Assembly (NCBI GenBank): GCA_963665195.1
Contig: OY762070.1
Coordinates: 1,054,001 to 1,118,000, forward strand
Source of the DNA: VXYL01 sp963665195
Lineage (GTDB): Bacteria > Pseudomonadota > Gammaproteobacteria > Pseudomonadales > Azotimanducaceae
Direction: 5' to 3'
DNA: 64,000 nt
Both the position numbers and the translations under genes were made by a program. How positions within the stretch are numbered: position 1 is the stretch's first letter; each line of letters opens with the position of its first letter. Shown in pieces: positions 51,722-61,495 of the stretch. The notes under the pieces were generated by a model, which saw only the letters and a program-made list of their open reading frames with translations, was not told the origin of the DNA and did no database searches.

Positions 51722-52603
51722 ATGGCCCTGCCGACCGCCTTCGTCGAACGCCTGCACGCCGAGCTCGGCGACGCCGATGCCTGCCGCATCGTCGCCAGCA
51801 TGGGCGCACCCAAGCGGCCGGCGTATTGGGCGAACCCGTTGCGCGACGGCGACCTGCCGATGTACGGCGACCCGGTCGAGGGCATGGCGGGGGTCTTCGC
51901 CGTCCAAGCCCAGCGTCGCGAGCGTCTCGTGCGCCACGCGGCTGCCGAGAGCGGCCGCATCTACATCCTGAACCCGTCGAGCGTGCTGGCCGTGGACGCC
52001 TTGCAGCCGCAGCCGGGCGACGAGGTGTTGGACCTGGCTGCGGCACCCGGCGGCAAAACGGTGCTGATCGCCGCGCGCATGGGCAACTCCGGTTCGGTGC
52101 TGGCGGTGGAGCCCGTGAAGAGCCGCTTCTTTCGGATGCAGGCGAATCTCGAGCGCTGCGGCGTCCGCAACACCCGCTGCCGGCTCGGCGACGGACGCCG
52201 GGTGGCTCGGGCGCTGCCGCCGATGTACGACCGCGTACTGCTCGATGCGCCGTGCGCTTCGGAGGCGCGGTTTCGCACGGACGATGAGGCGACCATGAGC
52301 CACTGGTCGCCGCGCAAGGTGCGCGAGTCGGTACAGAAGCAGCGCGGCCTGATCCGGGCCGCGTTCCGGACGCTGAAACCGGACGGCGCGCTGGTCTACT
52401 GCACCTGCTCGTACTCGCGGCACGAGAACGAAGGCGTGGTGAGCTACCTGCTGCGCACGGAGCCGGACGCGGCGATCCTGCCGGTAGCGACGCCTGCCGT
52501 GGCCGACGCGGTGCCCGGCGATCTGGAAGGTACCGTGCGGGTGCTGCCCGATGGGCTGTTCGACGGCTTCTTCATCGCCAAGGTGGGACGACGGGCTCTG
52601 TAG
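51722..52603 (+). CDS. RNA m5C methyltransferase (RsmB/RsmF-NSUN family)
   Basis: A 293-residue SAM-dependent methyltransferase. Motif I is EVLDLAAAPGGKTVLIAARM, the PCx motif is LLDAPCASEARF, and the catalytic Cys is in LVYCTCSYSRHENEG. These enzymes methylate cytosine C5 in rRNA or tRNA. It is about 150 residues shorter than E. coli RsmB and RsmF, lacking the N-terminal NusB domain and C-terminal PUA module, so the exact target is uncertain. It converges on the sixA gene across a repetitive intergenic region. Confidence 0.85.
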   Translation: MALPTAFVERLHAELGDADACRIVASMGAPKRPAYWANPLRDGDLPMYGDPVEGMAGVFAVQAQRRERLVRHAAAESGRIYILNPSSVLAVDALQPQPGDEVLDLAAAPGGKTVLIAARMGNSGSVLAVEPVKSRFFRMQANLERCGVRNTRCRLGDGRRVARALPPMYDRVLLDAPCASEARFRTDDEATMSHWSPRKVRESVQKQRGLIRAAFRTLKPDGALVYCTCSYSRHENEGVVSYLLRTEPDAAILPVATPAVADAVPGDLEGTVRVLPDGLFDGFFIAKVGRRAL

Positions 52604-52654
52604 ACCGGCGTTAGCCCGCCCCTGCGGCCGATGTGCGTGGTCCGGACCGTGATC

Positions 52655-52770
52655 GGCGCCGTTCAAGTGCCTTCGGCGCTCAGCGCCTTCGGCGCCCTCA
52701 AGTGCCTTCGGCGCCCTCAAGTGCCTTCGGCGCTCAGCGCCTTCGGCGCCGTTCAAGTGCCTTCGGCGCT
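52655..52770. repeat. Repeated 3' end of the sixA gene
   Basis: TCAAGTGCCTTCGGCG occurs four times, at 52663, 52698, 52717 and 52753. On the minus strand this is the last sixA codons plus its TGA, so the gene end is copied three more times downstream. A 26-bp segment (52655-52680 and 52745-52770) is repeated exactly 90 bp apart. Two GCGCC-TTC-GGCGC hairpins (52683-52695, 52737-52749) lie between. This is probably slippage-driven tandem duplication and may act as a terminator between convergent genes. Confidence 0.9.
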
Positions 52771-53259
52771 GGCCAGCGCCTTCGGCACGACGTAATCCAC
52801 CATCCGCCAAGGCTCGCCGTCGTCGCGTTCGAAGGTGGCGCAGCCGAGGGTGGGCACGTTGTCGACGACGCTGCGTCCGGCTAGGCTGTTGACGAGAGCA
52901 GTGATGGTGGGATTGTGGGCGATGAAAGCGCTGCTGGCGCACTCGGCCATGGTCTCTTCGACGATGCCGAGGAACTCGTCGACGGAGGCCTGGTAGAGCT
53001 CGGCGCGAACCTTCACCGGCCGCTTGCCCGCAAGCAGTTCCGCGGTGGCGACGGCGCGCAGGGCACTGCTGGCGACGAACAGCTTCGGCCTGCCGCGCAA
53101 GTAGCGCCGCACCAATTCGCCGTCGCGGCCGGCGCGCTTGGCAAGCGGCCGCTGGTGGTCCACGACGCCGAACGGACGCGCCGACTTGCCGTGGCGAATC
53201 AGCCAGATGCGCTGCTTACCGCCACCGCGCTTCTTGCCAGCGCCCTCAGCCACCGTCAC
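52753..53259 (-). CDS. sixA: Phosphohistidine phosphatase SixA-like
   Basis: A 168-residue minimal histidine phosphatase. The active-site motif is IWLIRHGKSARP and the second His is in ASSAFIAHNPTITALVNSLAG. SixA proteins remove phosphate from histidine in phosphotransfer or PTS proteins; no partner is evident here. The start is a GTG overlapping the LLM gene's stop (GTGA), placing it last in an eight-gene operon. Its final codons and stop are duplicated three times downstream. A Gly/Lys/Arg-rich N-terminus precedes the core. Confidence 0.85.
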   Translation of the reverse strand: MTVAEGAGKKRGGGKQRIWLIRHGKSARPFGVVDHQRPLAKRAGRDGELVRRYLRGRPKLFVASSALRAVATAELLAGKRPVKVRAELYQASVDEFLGIVEETMAECASSAFIAHNPTITALVNSLAGRSVVDNVPTLGCATFERDDGEPWRMVDYVVPKALASAEGT

Positions 53260-54158
53260 TTCCAGATCGCGAAGAACTCGTCGAACGCCTGGAACTGCCC
53301 GCCGCTGGCCGAGGACGGCACGATGATCGGCGTCTTGATTCCGGCGTCGAACCACGCCTCGATGCCCTCGCGCACTTGGGCGGCGGTGCCGAACAGCGTC
53401 GTATCCGCCAGCCACTTGTCGGAGAGACACTCGGGAATGCGCTCTGGCTCGCGCGCCGCCATCGCCGCCTCCACCGCGGCCATCTCCTCGACATAGCCTG
53501 CTTCCTTCCAGTAGGCGCGGTAGTTGGGCAGCATCGCGTAGCTGGCGAGCGTCCTGCGGTTGCGCGCCTTGGCGGCTTCGATGTCGTCCGAGACCACCGT
53601 CGGGATCATGTTGCCGACGAAGAAGTCCGCGCCCTCGCGGCGGTCCTCGCCGAGCACGGCGAGCGACTCCGCCATGTGGGAGCGGGCGCCGTTGGCGAAT
53701 ACCATGCCGCCGGCGATCTCCTCGGCGAGGCCGATCATGCGCCGGCGCAGCGTCGCCAGGACGATGCGCGGCAGTTCGCCGGCGCGCGGCACGGCGCGCA
53801 AGTCCTCAACGAAGCGGCGGATGTCGCCGAGCGGCTTGCCGGTGGAAACCCCGAGGCGATCCATCGCCGGCGCGTGGCTGACGCCGATGCCGAAGTCGAA
53901 ACGGCCGCCGGAGACCTCGTGGATGAAGCTCGCCGCCTGCGCGAAGTCCTGCACGTGGCGCGTGTAGATGGGCTGGATGCTGGTGCCGAAACGCACCCGC
54001 TCGGTGGCGAAGGCCAGCGCCGTGCAGAGCGATAGGCCGTCGCTCATGCTGGGACAGTAGATGCCGGGGAAGCCCTCGGCTTCGATACGGCGGGCGAGTT
54101 CCAGCGTCGCCTGGCGGCGCCCCGGTACGGCGGCGAGGCTCAGGGCGGGCAGCGTCAT
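53256..54158 (-). CDS. LLM class flavin-dependent oxidoreductase
   Basis: A 300-residue luciferase-like protein, the fifth in the window. Landmarks are FPGIYCPSMSDGLSLCTALA, VRFGTSIQPIYTRHVQDFAQ, GGRFDFGIGVSHAPAMDRLG and LFGTAAQVREGIEAWFDAGI. Its cofactor and substrate are unknown. The ATG at 54158 is preceded by CAGGAGT. It lies 64 bp after the oppF gene and overlaps sixA. Being inside a peptide-type ABC operon, it may act on the imported compound. Confidence 0.86.
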   Translation of the reverse strand: MTLPALSLAAVPGRRQATLELARRIEAEGFPGIYCPSMSDGLSLCTALAFATERVRFGTSIQPIYTRHVQDFAQAASFIHEVSGGRFDFGIGVSHAPAMDRLGVSTGKPLGDIRRFVEDLRAVPRAGELPRIVLATLRRRMIGLAEEIAGGMVFANGARSHMAESLAVLGEDRREGADFFVGNMIPTVVSDDIEAAKARNRRTLASYAMLPNYRAYWKEAGYVEEMAAVEAAMAAREPERIPECLSDKWLADTTLFGTAAQVREGIEAWFDAGIKTPIIVPSSASGGQFQAFDEFFAIWK

Positions 54159-54222
54159 GGGACTCCTGAATGCGCGGCGGCTTGAAGCGCGATTGTAAGC
54201 CGCGCACGCCAGACGCTTCGTG

Positions 54223-55175
<953 letters not shown>

Positions 55176-55179
<4 letters not shown>

Positions 55180-56141
55180 GCGTGCAGCCAGCAGGCGACC
55201 TGACCGCCGTCCGCGGTCTCGATCGTCGGCGGCGTCTCGCTCCGGCACTGTGCGGTGGCGTGCGGGCAGCGCGGGTGGAAGGCGCAGCCGCTCGGCAGGT
55301 CGAGGGGATTCGGCGGACTGCCCGGGATGCCCGCGAGACGTTCCCGGCGGCTGCCGAGCCGCGGCACGGATGCGAGCAGGCCCTGCGAGTACGGATGCTT
55401 CGGCTCGGCATAGAGCGTCGCCGCCGCGGCGAGTTCGACGATGCGGCCCGCGTACATCACCGCGATGCGGTGGCACAGGCTGGCCGCGACGCCGAGGTCG
55501 TGGGTGATGAAGATGAGCGCCGTGCCGGTATCCGCCTGGATGCGCTCGATCAGGTCCATGAACTGCACTTGGATCGTGACATCAAGGGCGCTGGTCGGCT
55601 CGTCGGCGATCAAGAGCCGCGGCTGGCAGGCGAGCGCCATGGCCGCCACCACCCGCTGGCGCATCCCGCCGCTGAACTGATGCGGATAGTCGCGACCCCG
55701 TTCCCTTGCCGACGGCACGCGCACGCGATCGAGTTCGGATACCGCAAGATCGACGGCGGAACCTTCGCCCGCGCCGTGGGCGCGAATGGGCGCCGCCACC
55801 TGGGCGCCGACGGTGAACACCGGGTTCAGGGACGTCATGGGATCCTGCGAGATCATGGCGATCTCGGCGCCGCGCACCTCGCTGGCCAGCGTCTTCTCGG
55901 CAAGGCCCACGAGTTCGCGCCCGTCGAAGCGGATCGAACCGCGCACGATCCGCCCCGCCGGCCGCGGCGGCAGGCCGAGCAGCGACAGGCCGGTCATCGT
56001 CTTGCCGCTGCCGGACTCGCCGATGAGGCCGAGCGTCTCGCCGCTATCGAGATCGAAGCTGACGCCATCCACGGCGCGCAGCACGCCGCGCTTGAGGAAG
56101 AGGTGCGTAGCGAGGTCGCGCACTGCCAGCAGCGGCGTCAT
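55176..56141 (-). CDS. Peptide ABC transporter ATP-binding protein (OppD/DppD)
   Basis: A 321-residue ATPase: Walker A LIGESGSGKTMTGL, Q-loop ISQDPMTSLNPV, signature FSGGMRQRVVAAMAL, Walker B LLIADEPTSALD and switch FITHDLGVAA. The C-terminal GCAFHPRCPHATAQC carries the cysteine cluster of this subfamily. It forms the NBD heterodimer with OppF. It overlaps both neighbours by 4 bp, so this operon is complete, unlike the one at 37516-41261. Confidence 0.93.
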
Positions 56142-57028
56142 AGCTGGCGGCGCACCGGATCGAACGTGTCGCGGAGCCAGTCGCCGACCAGATTCGACGC
56201 CAGGCACGCGGCCATGATGGCGAGACCCGGCATGGTGATGAGCCACCAAGCGACCTCGATGAAGTTGCGCCCGTCGGCCAGCATCCCGCCCCAGGAGACG
56301 TTCGGCGGCTGGATGCCGAGGCCGAGGAAGCTTAAGCCCGCCTCGAAGACGATCACGCTGCCGAACTGCAGCGTCGCCAGCACCAGCAGCATGTTCAGCA
56401 GATTGGGCGCCAGATGGCGGTAGAAGATCGTCACCGTGCCCACCCCGGCGATGCGCGCCAGCTTGATGAAATCCCGCTCGCGCAGGCTCAGCACCTCGCC
56501 GCGCACGAGGCGCGCATACCACGTCCAGTAGCTGAGCACGATGATGAAGATCACCATGCCCTCGCCCGGCGGCAGCACGGCGGCGAACAGCATGGCGAGC
56601 GGAATGGACGGCACGGACATCTGCACGTCGATCAGCCTCGAGATCAGCGCATCCGTCGCGCCGCCGAAGTAGCCCGCCGCCATGCCCAATACGGCGCCGA
56701 GGAGGCCCGATATGACGATGGCGTAGAGCGCCACGTTGGCCGACACCCGAGCTCCCGCGATGATGCGGCTCAGGATGTCGCGACCCAGGTTGTCCGTGCC
56801 GAGGAGATAGCTCGCGGAGCCGCCTTCCGCCCACACCGGCGGCGTCATCGCCTGAGCGAGCGCGATCTTGCCGGCATCGTGCGGCGCCAGCCACGGGCCG
56901 AACACGGCGGAGAGCAGCACCAGGGCCAGCACGGTCGCGGCGATATAGGGGAAACCGCCCTCGCCGCGCCGGAGCAGCCGCGCCAGGAGCGGCCGCGGCA
57001 TCGCTTGCACTGCCGCCGCGTCAGCCAT
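56138..57028 (-). CDS. Peptide ABC transporter permease (OppC/DppC)
   Basis: A 296-residue permease with the OppC N-terminal extension, GTDNLGRDILSRIIAGARVS, the coupling loop LARIAGVGTVTIFYRHLAPN and GLSFLGLGIQPPNVSWG. About six transmembrane helices follow the extension. Overlaps of 8 bp with the OppB gene and 4 bp (ATGA) with oppD show tight coupling. Confidence 0.92.
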   Translation of the reverse strand: MADAAAVQAMPRPLLARLLRRGEGGFPYIAATVLALVLLSAVFGPWLAPHDAGKIALAQAMTPPVWAEGGSASYLLGTDNLGRDILSRIIAGARVSANVALYAIVISGLLGAVLGMAAGYFGGATDALISRLIDVQMSVPSIPLAMLFAAVLPPGEGMVIFIIVLSYWTWYARLVRGEVLSLRERDFIKLARIAGVGTVTIFYRHLAPNLLNMLLVLATLQFGSVIVFEAGLSFLGLGIQPPNVSWGGMLADGRNFIEVAWWLITMPGLAIMAACLASNLVGDWLRDTFDPVRRQL

Positions 57029-57938
57029 GCCGAATGCGCGGATCGATGAAGCCGTAGGAGAGGTCCACGATCAGGTTCACCACCACGAACACGCCCGCAG
57101 CCAGCACCACCCCGGCCTGCACCACCGGGAAGTCCCGGGCGAAGACCGCGTCAACCACCGTGCGGCCGACCCCCGGCCAGGCGAACACCACCTCGATCAC
57201 GAACGCGCCGCCGAGCATGTTCGCGAAGTAGACGCCGATCATGGTGACCAGCGGCACGAGCGCATTGCGCAGCGCGTAGCGCCAGACGATCCAACGCTCC
57301 GGCAGGCCGATGGCGCGTTCCATGCGCACGTAGTCAGACTCCAGAATGTCCAGCATCGCCGAGCGCAAGGTGCGCGTCATCGCCGCCACCGGATACCAGC
57401 CGAGGGCGATGGCCGGCAGCACGAGGTGCGCCGGCGTGCCACGTCCGAAGGCGGGCAGCCATTGCAGCTCCACCGCGACGAACAGGATCAGCAAGAGGCC
57501 GATCCAAAAGCTCGGCACGGCCTGACCGAGCATGGCGAAGACCTTGGCGGCGCGATCCACCACGCCGCCCCGCCGCACCGCCGAGATGACGCCGAGCGGC
57601 ACCGCCAGGAGCAGCGCGAAGACGAGGCCGGCCAGCGCCAGTTCCAGCGTCGCCGGCAGGCGCTCCAGCAGAAGCTGCATGGCCGGCGCCTGCCACTGGT
57701 AGGAGTCGCCGAACTCCCCGGTGAGCGCGTTGCCGAGGAAGACGACGAACTGCGTCGGCAGCGGCTTGTCGAGGCCGAGCGCGGCGCGCATGGCGGCGAA
57801 CTCCTCTTCGCCGGCGTCCATGGGCAGCATCAGCGCCACCGGATCGCCGGACAGGCGCTGCGCCACGAAGACGATGAGCAGCGCGCCGAGGATCGCCACG
57901 GCGCCTTGCAGCAAGCGGCGCAGGACGTAGCGCTTCAC
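57021..57938 (-). CDS. Peptide ABC transporter permease (OppB/DppB)
   Basis: A 305-residue permease starting at GTG: KRYVLRRLLQGAVAILGALL is the first helix, then LGLDKPLPTQFVVFLGNALT, VRMERAIGLPERWIVWRYAL as coupling loop and VFAWPGVGRTVVDAVFARD. The GTG overlaps the stop of the binding-protein gene (GTGA). Confidence 0.92.
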   Translation of the reverse strand: MKRYVLRRLLQGAVAILGALLIVFVAQRLSGDPVALMLPMDAGEEEFAAMRAALGLDKPLPTQFVVFLGNALTGEFGDSYQWQAPAMQLLLERLPATLELALAGLVFALLLAVPLGVISAVRRGGVVDRAAKVFAMLGQAVPSFWIGLLLILFVAVELQWLPAFGRGTPAHLVLPAIALGWYPVAAMTRTLRSAMLDILESDYVRMERAIGLPERWIVWRYALRNALVPLVTMIGVYFANMLGGAFVIEVVFAWPGVGRTVVDAVFARDFPVVQAGVVLAAGVFVVVNLIVDLSYGFIDPRIRHG

Positions 57939-59488
57939 GGCTCGCCGACGGTTGAGCGGCCGCGCAGTCCGCGCATGGAACGCCAGAACGCGCCCGGCCA
58001 TGGTTCGAAGTCGATGTCCGAGCGCCACGCCAGGGTCAGCATCGGCCGATAGGTGGGCACGCCTCCGGCCATCTCCTCGTGCTTGATGCGGGCGATGCGC
58101 CGGATGAGCTCGACGCGCAGGTCCGGGTCCATCGTGGTGCGCAGTTCCTCGATCATGGCATCGAGGCGCGGGTCCGCATGGTAGGAATACGTGCCCCAGC
58201 CGTCTCCCGTGCTGTGGACATGGCCGGACCAGGCGTCCGTGGGATCGCCCGGCAGGCCCTGGCCCCACATCGTGCTGAGGATGCCGTCCATGCGCGGGCG
58301 CGAGAACGTCCGCCCGACGTTGATCCAGGCGCCGTATTCCAGTTGCACGATGCGGCAGCGGATGCCGGCCTCGTTCAGATAGGCGAAGAGGATCTCGCCC
58401 ACTTCCTTGAAGTACGGCTCGCGCGGCGTCGTCAGGTTGTAGCAGTTGACGTTGAAGCCCGCCGGAAAGCCGGCCTCGGCGAGGAGCGCCCGCGCCCTGG
58501 CCGGATCGTAGGCGTAGGGCGCGAGATCCGGGTCGTAGCCGAGCGTGCCCGGCGCCAGCTGCACGGTGCGGATGCCCTGGCCGTGCAGCACGTAGCGCAG
58601 GATGTCGTCGACGTTCACGGCGTGGGCGACCGCTTGGCGCACGGCCTTGAGCCGGAACGGGCTGCCGGGATCCACGGCGTTGAGCGTGAGGAAGAGATTG
58701 TTCGGCCCCGGCAGCGACACCACGCGGGTGTCCGGCAACTCCTCGAAGGACGCCACCTGGGCCGGCGGCACGGCGTCGATCCAGTCCACCGCGCCGGTCT
58801 TGAATGCCGCGACCCGCGTGGTGTCCTCCGGGATGATCTTGATGCGCAGCCGTTTCGCCACCGGCATGGCGTCCTTGTTCCAGTAGTCCTCGAAGCGTTC
58901 GACGACCAGCTCTTCGCGCGGCTTGCGGGAGACGAACTTCCACGGCCCCGTGCCGATGGGATGCTGCTGCACGCCGGCGTCGCCGACTTCGCGGTAGTAG
59001 CTCTGCGGAATAGCGGTGAGGACGAGATTGAGCGCCTCCAGCGCGCCATCCGGGCTGCTCAGAACGAAGTCGAAACTGTGCGCGTCGTGGACTTCGATGC
59101 GCTCCACGTAGCGCAGCCGCCCGCGCGTCGGCGAGACCGGGTCGTTCAAGCGCTCGAACGAGTAGGCGAAATCGTCTGCGCTCAGCGTCTCGCCGTTGTG
59201 GAACTTGACGCCTTCGCGGACGCGCACCGCGATGCGCACGGCGCCATCCTCGTCCTCGCGCACTTCCCAAGACTCGGCGAGCCAATTGACGCGCTCAAGG
59301 CTCGGCGCAACCGCGAGCAGGCTCTCGTAGAAGAGATCGATGAAGTAGCCGTCCACGCCCGCCGAGGAGCGGGTCGGATCCACCTGCTGCGGCTCGGCCC
59401 CGAAGGCGACGACGATTTCCTCGTCCGAGCCGGCCGCGCCCGCCGCGAGCGCCAGCGCCGCGCCGGCCGCGATTGCGCGGACGCTCAA
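57935..59488 (-). CDS. Peptide ABC transporter substrate-binding protein (family 5)
   Basis: A 517-residue periplasmic binding protein with a signal peptide (VRAIAAGAALALAAGAAG). Family landmarks are EPQQVDPTRSSAGVDGYFI, LAESWEVREDEDGAVRIAV and GVKFHNGETLSADDFAYSF. It receives peptides or similar solutes for the OppBCDF transporter. The start is taken as TTG at 59488, because it overlaps the DUF427 stop (TTGA) in the style of the whole operon and opens the signal peptide; no ATG or GTG fits. Confidence 0.9.
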   Translation of the reverse strand: MSVRAIAAGAALALAAGAAGSDEEIVVAFGAEPQQVDPTRSSAGVDGYFIDLFYESLLAVAPSLERVNWLAESWEVREDEDGAVRIAVRVREGVKFHNGETLSADDFAYSFERLNDPVSPTRGRLRYVERIEVHDAHSFDFVLSSPDGALEALNLVLTAIPQSYYREVGDAGVQQHPIGTGPWKFVSRKPREELVVERFEDYWNKDAMPVAKRLRIKIIPEDTTRVAAFKTGAVDWIDAVPPAQVASFEELPDTRVVSLPGPNNLFLTLNAVDPGSPFRLKAVRQAVAHAVNVDDILRYVLHGQGIRTVQLAPGTLGYDPDLAPYAYDPARARALLAEAGFPAGFNVNCYNLTTPREPYFKEVGEILFAYLNEAGIRCRIVQLEYGAWINVGRTFSRPRMDGILSTMWGQGLPGDPTDAWSGHVHSTGDGWGTYSYHADPRLDAMIEELRTTMDPDLRVELIRRIARIKHEEMAGGVPTYRPMLTLAWRSDIDFEPWPGAFWRSMRGLRGRSTVGEP

Positions 59489-59766
59489 GCGGCGACTTCG
59501 ACGCCGTGCCAGAACGCCACTCGATCCGTGATCTGCTGCGCCGCCGGTTTCGGCGTCGGGTAGTACCACACCGCGTCGCGGTTGGTCTCGCCGTCCACCG
59601 TGAGATGGTAGTAGTGCGCGGTACCTTTCCACGGGCAGAACGTCGTGGTCTCGCTGGCGCTGAGGAGCGCGTCGTCGAGCACCGCGCGCGGGAAGTAGTG
59701 GTTCCCCTCCACCACCACCGTGTCGTCGCTCTCGGCCACCACGGCCCCGTTCCAGATCGCTTTCAT
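59485..59766 (-). CDS. DUF427 domain protein
   Basis: A 93-residue single DUF427 domain: MKAIWNGAVVAESDDTVVVE, EGNHYFPRA, then TFCPWKGTAHYYHLTVDG and DAVWYYPTPKPAAQQI. The conserved CPWKG is the family mark. The role is unknown, and members are small soluble proteins often next to transporters or oxidoreductases. It is first in the eight-gene operon and overlaps the binding-protein start by 4 bp. Confidence 0.88.
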   Translation of the reverse strand: MKAIWNGAVVAESDDTVVVEGNHYFPRAVLDDALLSASETTTFCPWKGTAHYYHLTVDGETNRDAVWYYPTPKPAAQQITDRVAFWHGVEVAA

Positions 59767-59911
59767 GCACCCGCCTCGCTGCTGCGCAAAGCGCCGATAC
59801 TAACCCGCAACGCGCCACGTTCCGCAGCGGCAACGGCACCGGCGAGACGGGACGAGTCCGGCGGAAGTGGCATACTGCGGGCAGTGCGAGTGCGAAGGCA
59901 GGGGGCAGGCG

Positions 59912-60253
59912 ATGGCCGACTCGACGCCATCCAAGGGAGGCGAACTCAACGCCGATGTCCTTGCGGAGGTCGTTCGTCGCGTCGTTGAAGTGGCCGCGCC
60001 CGACAAGATCATCCTGTTCGGGTCCGCCGCCCGTGGCGAGATGGGTCCGCACAGCGACATCGACCTGCTGATCGTCAAGGACGCCGAGAACCTGCGCGAG
60101 ATCACCGGACGCATATACCGCAGGCTGTACGGTGTTGGCGCAGCCGTCGACGCGATCATGGTGACCCCGGGGGATGTCGCACGGTACCGCGACAGTCATG
60201 CGCTGATCATCAAGCCTGCGTTGCAGGAAGGGCGGGTCGTCTATGGCGACTGA
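59912..60253 (+). CDS. MNT-type nucleotidyltransferase, antitoxin-like
   Basis: A 113-residue minimal nucleotidyltransferase. The catalytic motif is FGSAARGEMGPHSDIDLLIV (GSx10DxD). Partners of HEPN proteins of this type neutralise them, in characterised systems by adding nucleotides to the toxin. The ATG at 59912 has GGGGGCAGG upstream. It overlaps the HEPN reading frame that starts at 60243 by 11 bp, which is the usual arrangement. Confidence 0.85.
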   Translation: MADSTPSKGGELNADVLAEVVRRVVEVAAPDKIILFGSAARGEMGPHSDIDLLIVKDAENLREITGRIYRRLYGVGAAVDAIMVTPGDVARYRDSHALIIKPALQEGRVVYGD

Positions 60254-60649
60254 ACGCTTCCCGCATGACGACCCGCGCGAGTGGCTGAATCGGGCCAGAA
60301 GAATCTGTTGCGGGCCAAGCGTCGCATCCCGGGAACGTACCTTGAGGATCATTGCTTCGACGCACAACAAGCCGCCGAGAAGGCAATCAAGGCCGTGATG
60401 ATGTCGCACTCCATCGTGTTCCCCTATGTGCATGACATCGCACACCTGCTGTCGCTACTCGAGAAGGCCGGTATGGACGTTCCAGAGCCCGTCCGCCAAG
60501 CGTCCCTCCTCACGGAATACGCATCGGCAGCGCGCTACCCCGCCGCCGGCAAGCCCGTTACGGAAGGTGACTATGCCGAAGCCTGCAGGTGCGCAGAAGC
60601 GGTCGTCCGGTGGGTCGACGAGTGCCTCCGCGCCCCTCCCGGCCGATGA
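60243..60649 (+). pseudogene. HEPN-domain gene, frameshifted
   Basis: Starting at ATG 60243 the frame encodes MATERFPHDDPREWLNRAR, the expected HEPN N-terminus, but near 60297-60301 it continues off-frame. The natural continuation (NLLRAKRRIPGTYLEDHCF, then QQAAEKAIKAVMM and FPYVHDIAHLLSLLEKAG) is in the -1 frame, consistent with loss of one base in AGAAGAAT. The in-frame remnant could start only at GTG 60281. It is the likely toxin or partner of the MNT protein. It may be inactive, or a sequencing error. Confidence 0.8.
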
Positions 60650-61380
60650 CTTCGGGATCCGAGACGGCACCTCACTGCCGCGAGCACACTCGCGCACCCC
60701 CGGTCGTCACGGTGCCGGTGGCGGCACTGGCCACAGCCTTGGTCGTCGCGATGGTCGCCGCCTGGAACGCGCTCGGCTACGCCGTACACGGCCGGTTCAG
60801 CGTCGCCTACGGACTGCTGAGCCTGTTCCTGTCCATCAACCTGCTGGTGTGCTACTCCGAAGTTTGCCTGCTGCTGCGCCCAGACCGCGTCGCAGAACGC
60901 ATGCGCCACTGGCGCGAACGCAGCGCCGCCACCGGCCGCTGGCCCGCCACCGAGTTCCTCGCCTCCCGGGTGCCGCTGCGCAGCGTTTGGAAAGCCGATA
61001 CGTGGATCGACATGTGGGCCGCCTACGCGCTCTACGACGGTTCCTACGCCGACCGGCGGTCCTACGGCTTCAATGCCGAGGTGGCCAACGGATTCGCCAG
61101 CCCGATTCCGGCGACGCTGCTGGGGCTGGCACTGGTGCTGGATCTCGTACCCGCGCTGGTCGTCGCGATCCTCGGCGTCGCGTTGGGCTGGCAGTGGACG
61201 TACACCACCTGCGTCTACATGGGCAGTTTCTATACCGGCGGCTGGCATCGCCGCCTCGGCAGGCCGGAGCTCGTTCTCGTCTGGGCGGTCAACTCCCTTT
61301 GGATCGCCGGCGGCCTGCTGTGCCTCTGGATATCCATTCGCCTGGCGCTGGCCGACGGACACGGCGCACTTTGGGGCTGA
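60646..61380 (+). CDS. Polytopic membrane protein, unknown
   Basis: A 244-residue membrane protein with about five helices (around residues 22-45, 55-75, 150-175, 180-195 and 215-235). A Trp/Tyr-rich conserved-looking region is WIDMWAAYALYDGSYADRRS. Its family is not recognised with confidence. The ATG overlaps the HEPN stop (ATGA), so it is translationally downstream of the MNT/HEPN pair. Confidence 0.72.
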   Translation: MTSGSETAPHCREHTRAPPVVTVPVAALATALVVAMVAAWNALGYAVHGRFSVAYGLLSLFLSINLLVCYSEVCLLLRPDRVAERMRHWRERSAATGRWPATEFLASRVPLRSVWKADTWIDMWAAYALYDGSYADRRSYGFNAEVANGFASPIPATLLGLALVLDLVPALVVAILGVALGWQWTYTTCVYMGSFYTGGWHRRLGRPELVLVWAVNSLWIAGGLLCLWISIRLALADGHGALWG

Positions 61381-61457
61381 CGGCGGATTAGGGACGAGCA
61401 GCCGTGGGGCCGCGCCACCGCTCCGTTCTTGGCGCACACCGCGCCGCGACATTGGGC

Positions 61458-61463
61458 CATAAT
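61458..61463 (+). promoter_or_regulatory. Candidate -10 element for the PQQ dehydrogenase operon
   Basis: CATAAT 32 bp before the ATG at 61496. A GAGGGGGA ribosome-binding site follows. Confidence 0.35.
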
Positions 61464-61495
61464 GCCGCCCGCGCGAGATACGAGGGGGACCCAAC

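Noticed and set aside
52655..52770. CRISPR or REP element
   Set aside because: The repeats are copies of the sixA 3' end, irregularly spaced at 35, 19 and 36 bp.
60290..60305. Programmed -1 frameshift in the HEPN gene
   Set aside because: There is no X XXY YYZ slippery heptamer at the junction; simple loss of one base is more economical.
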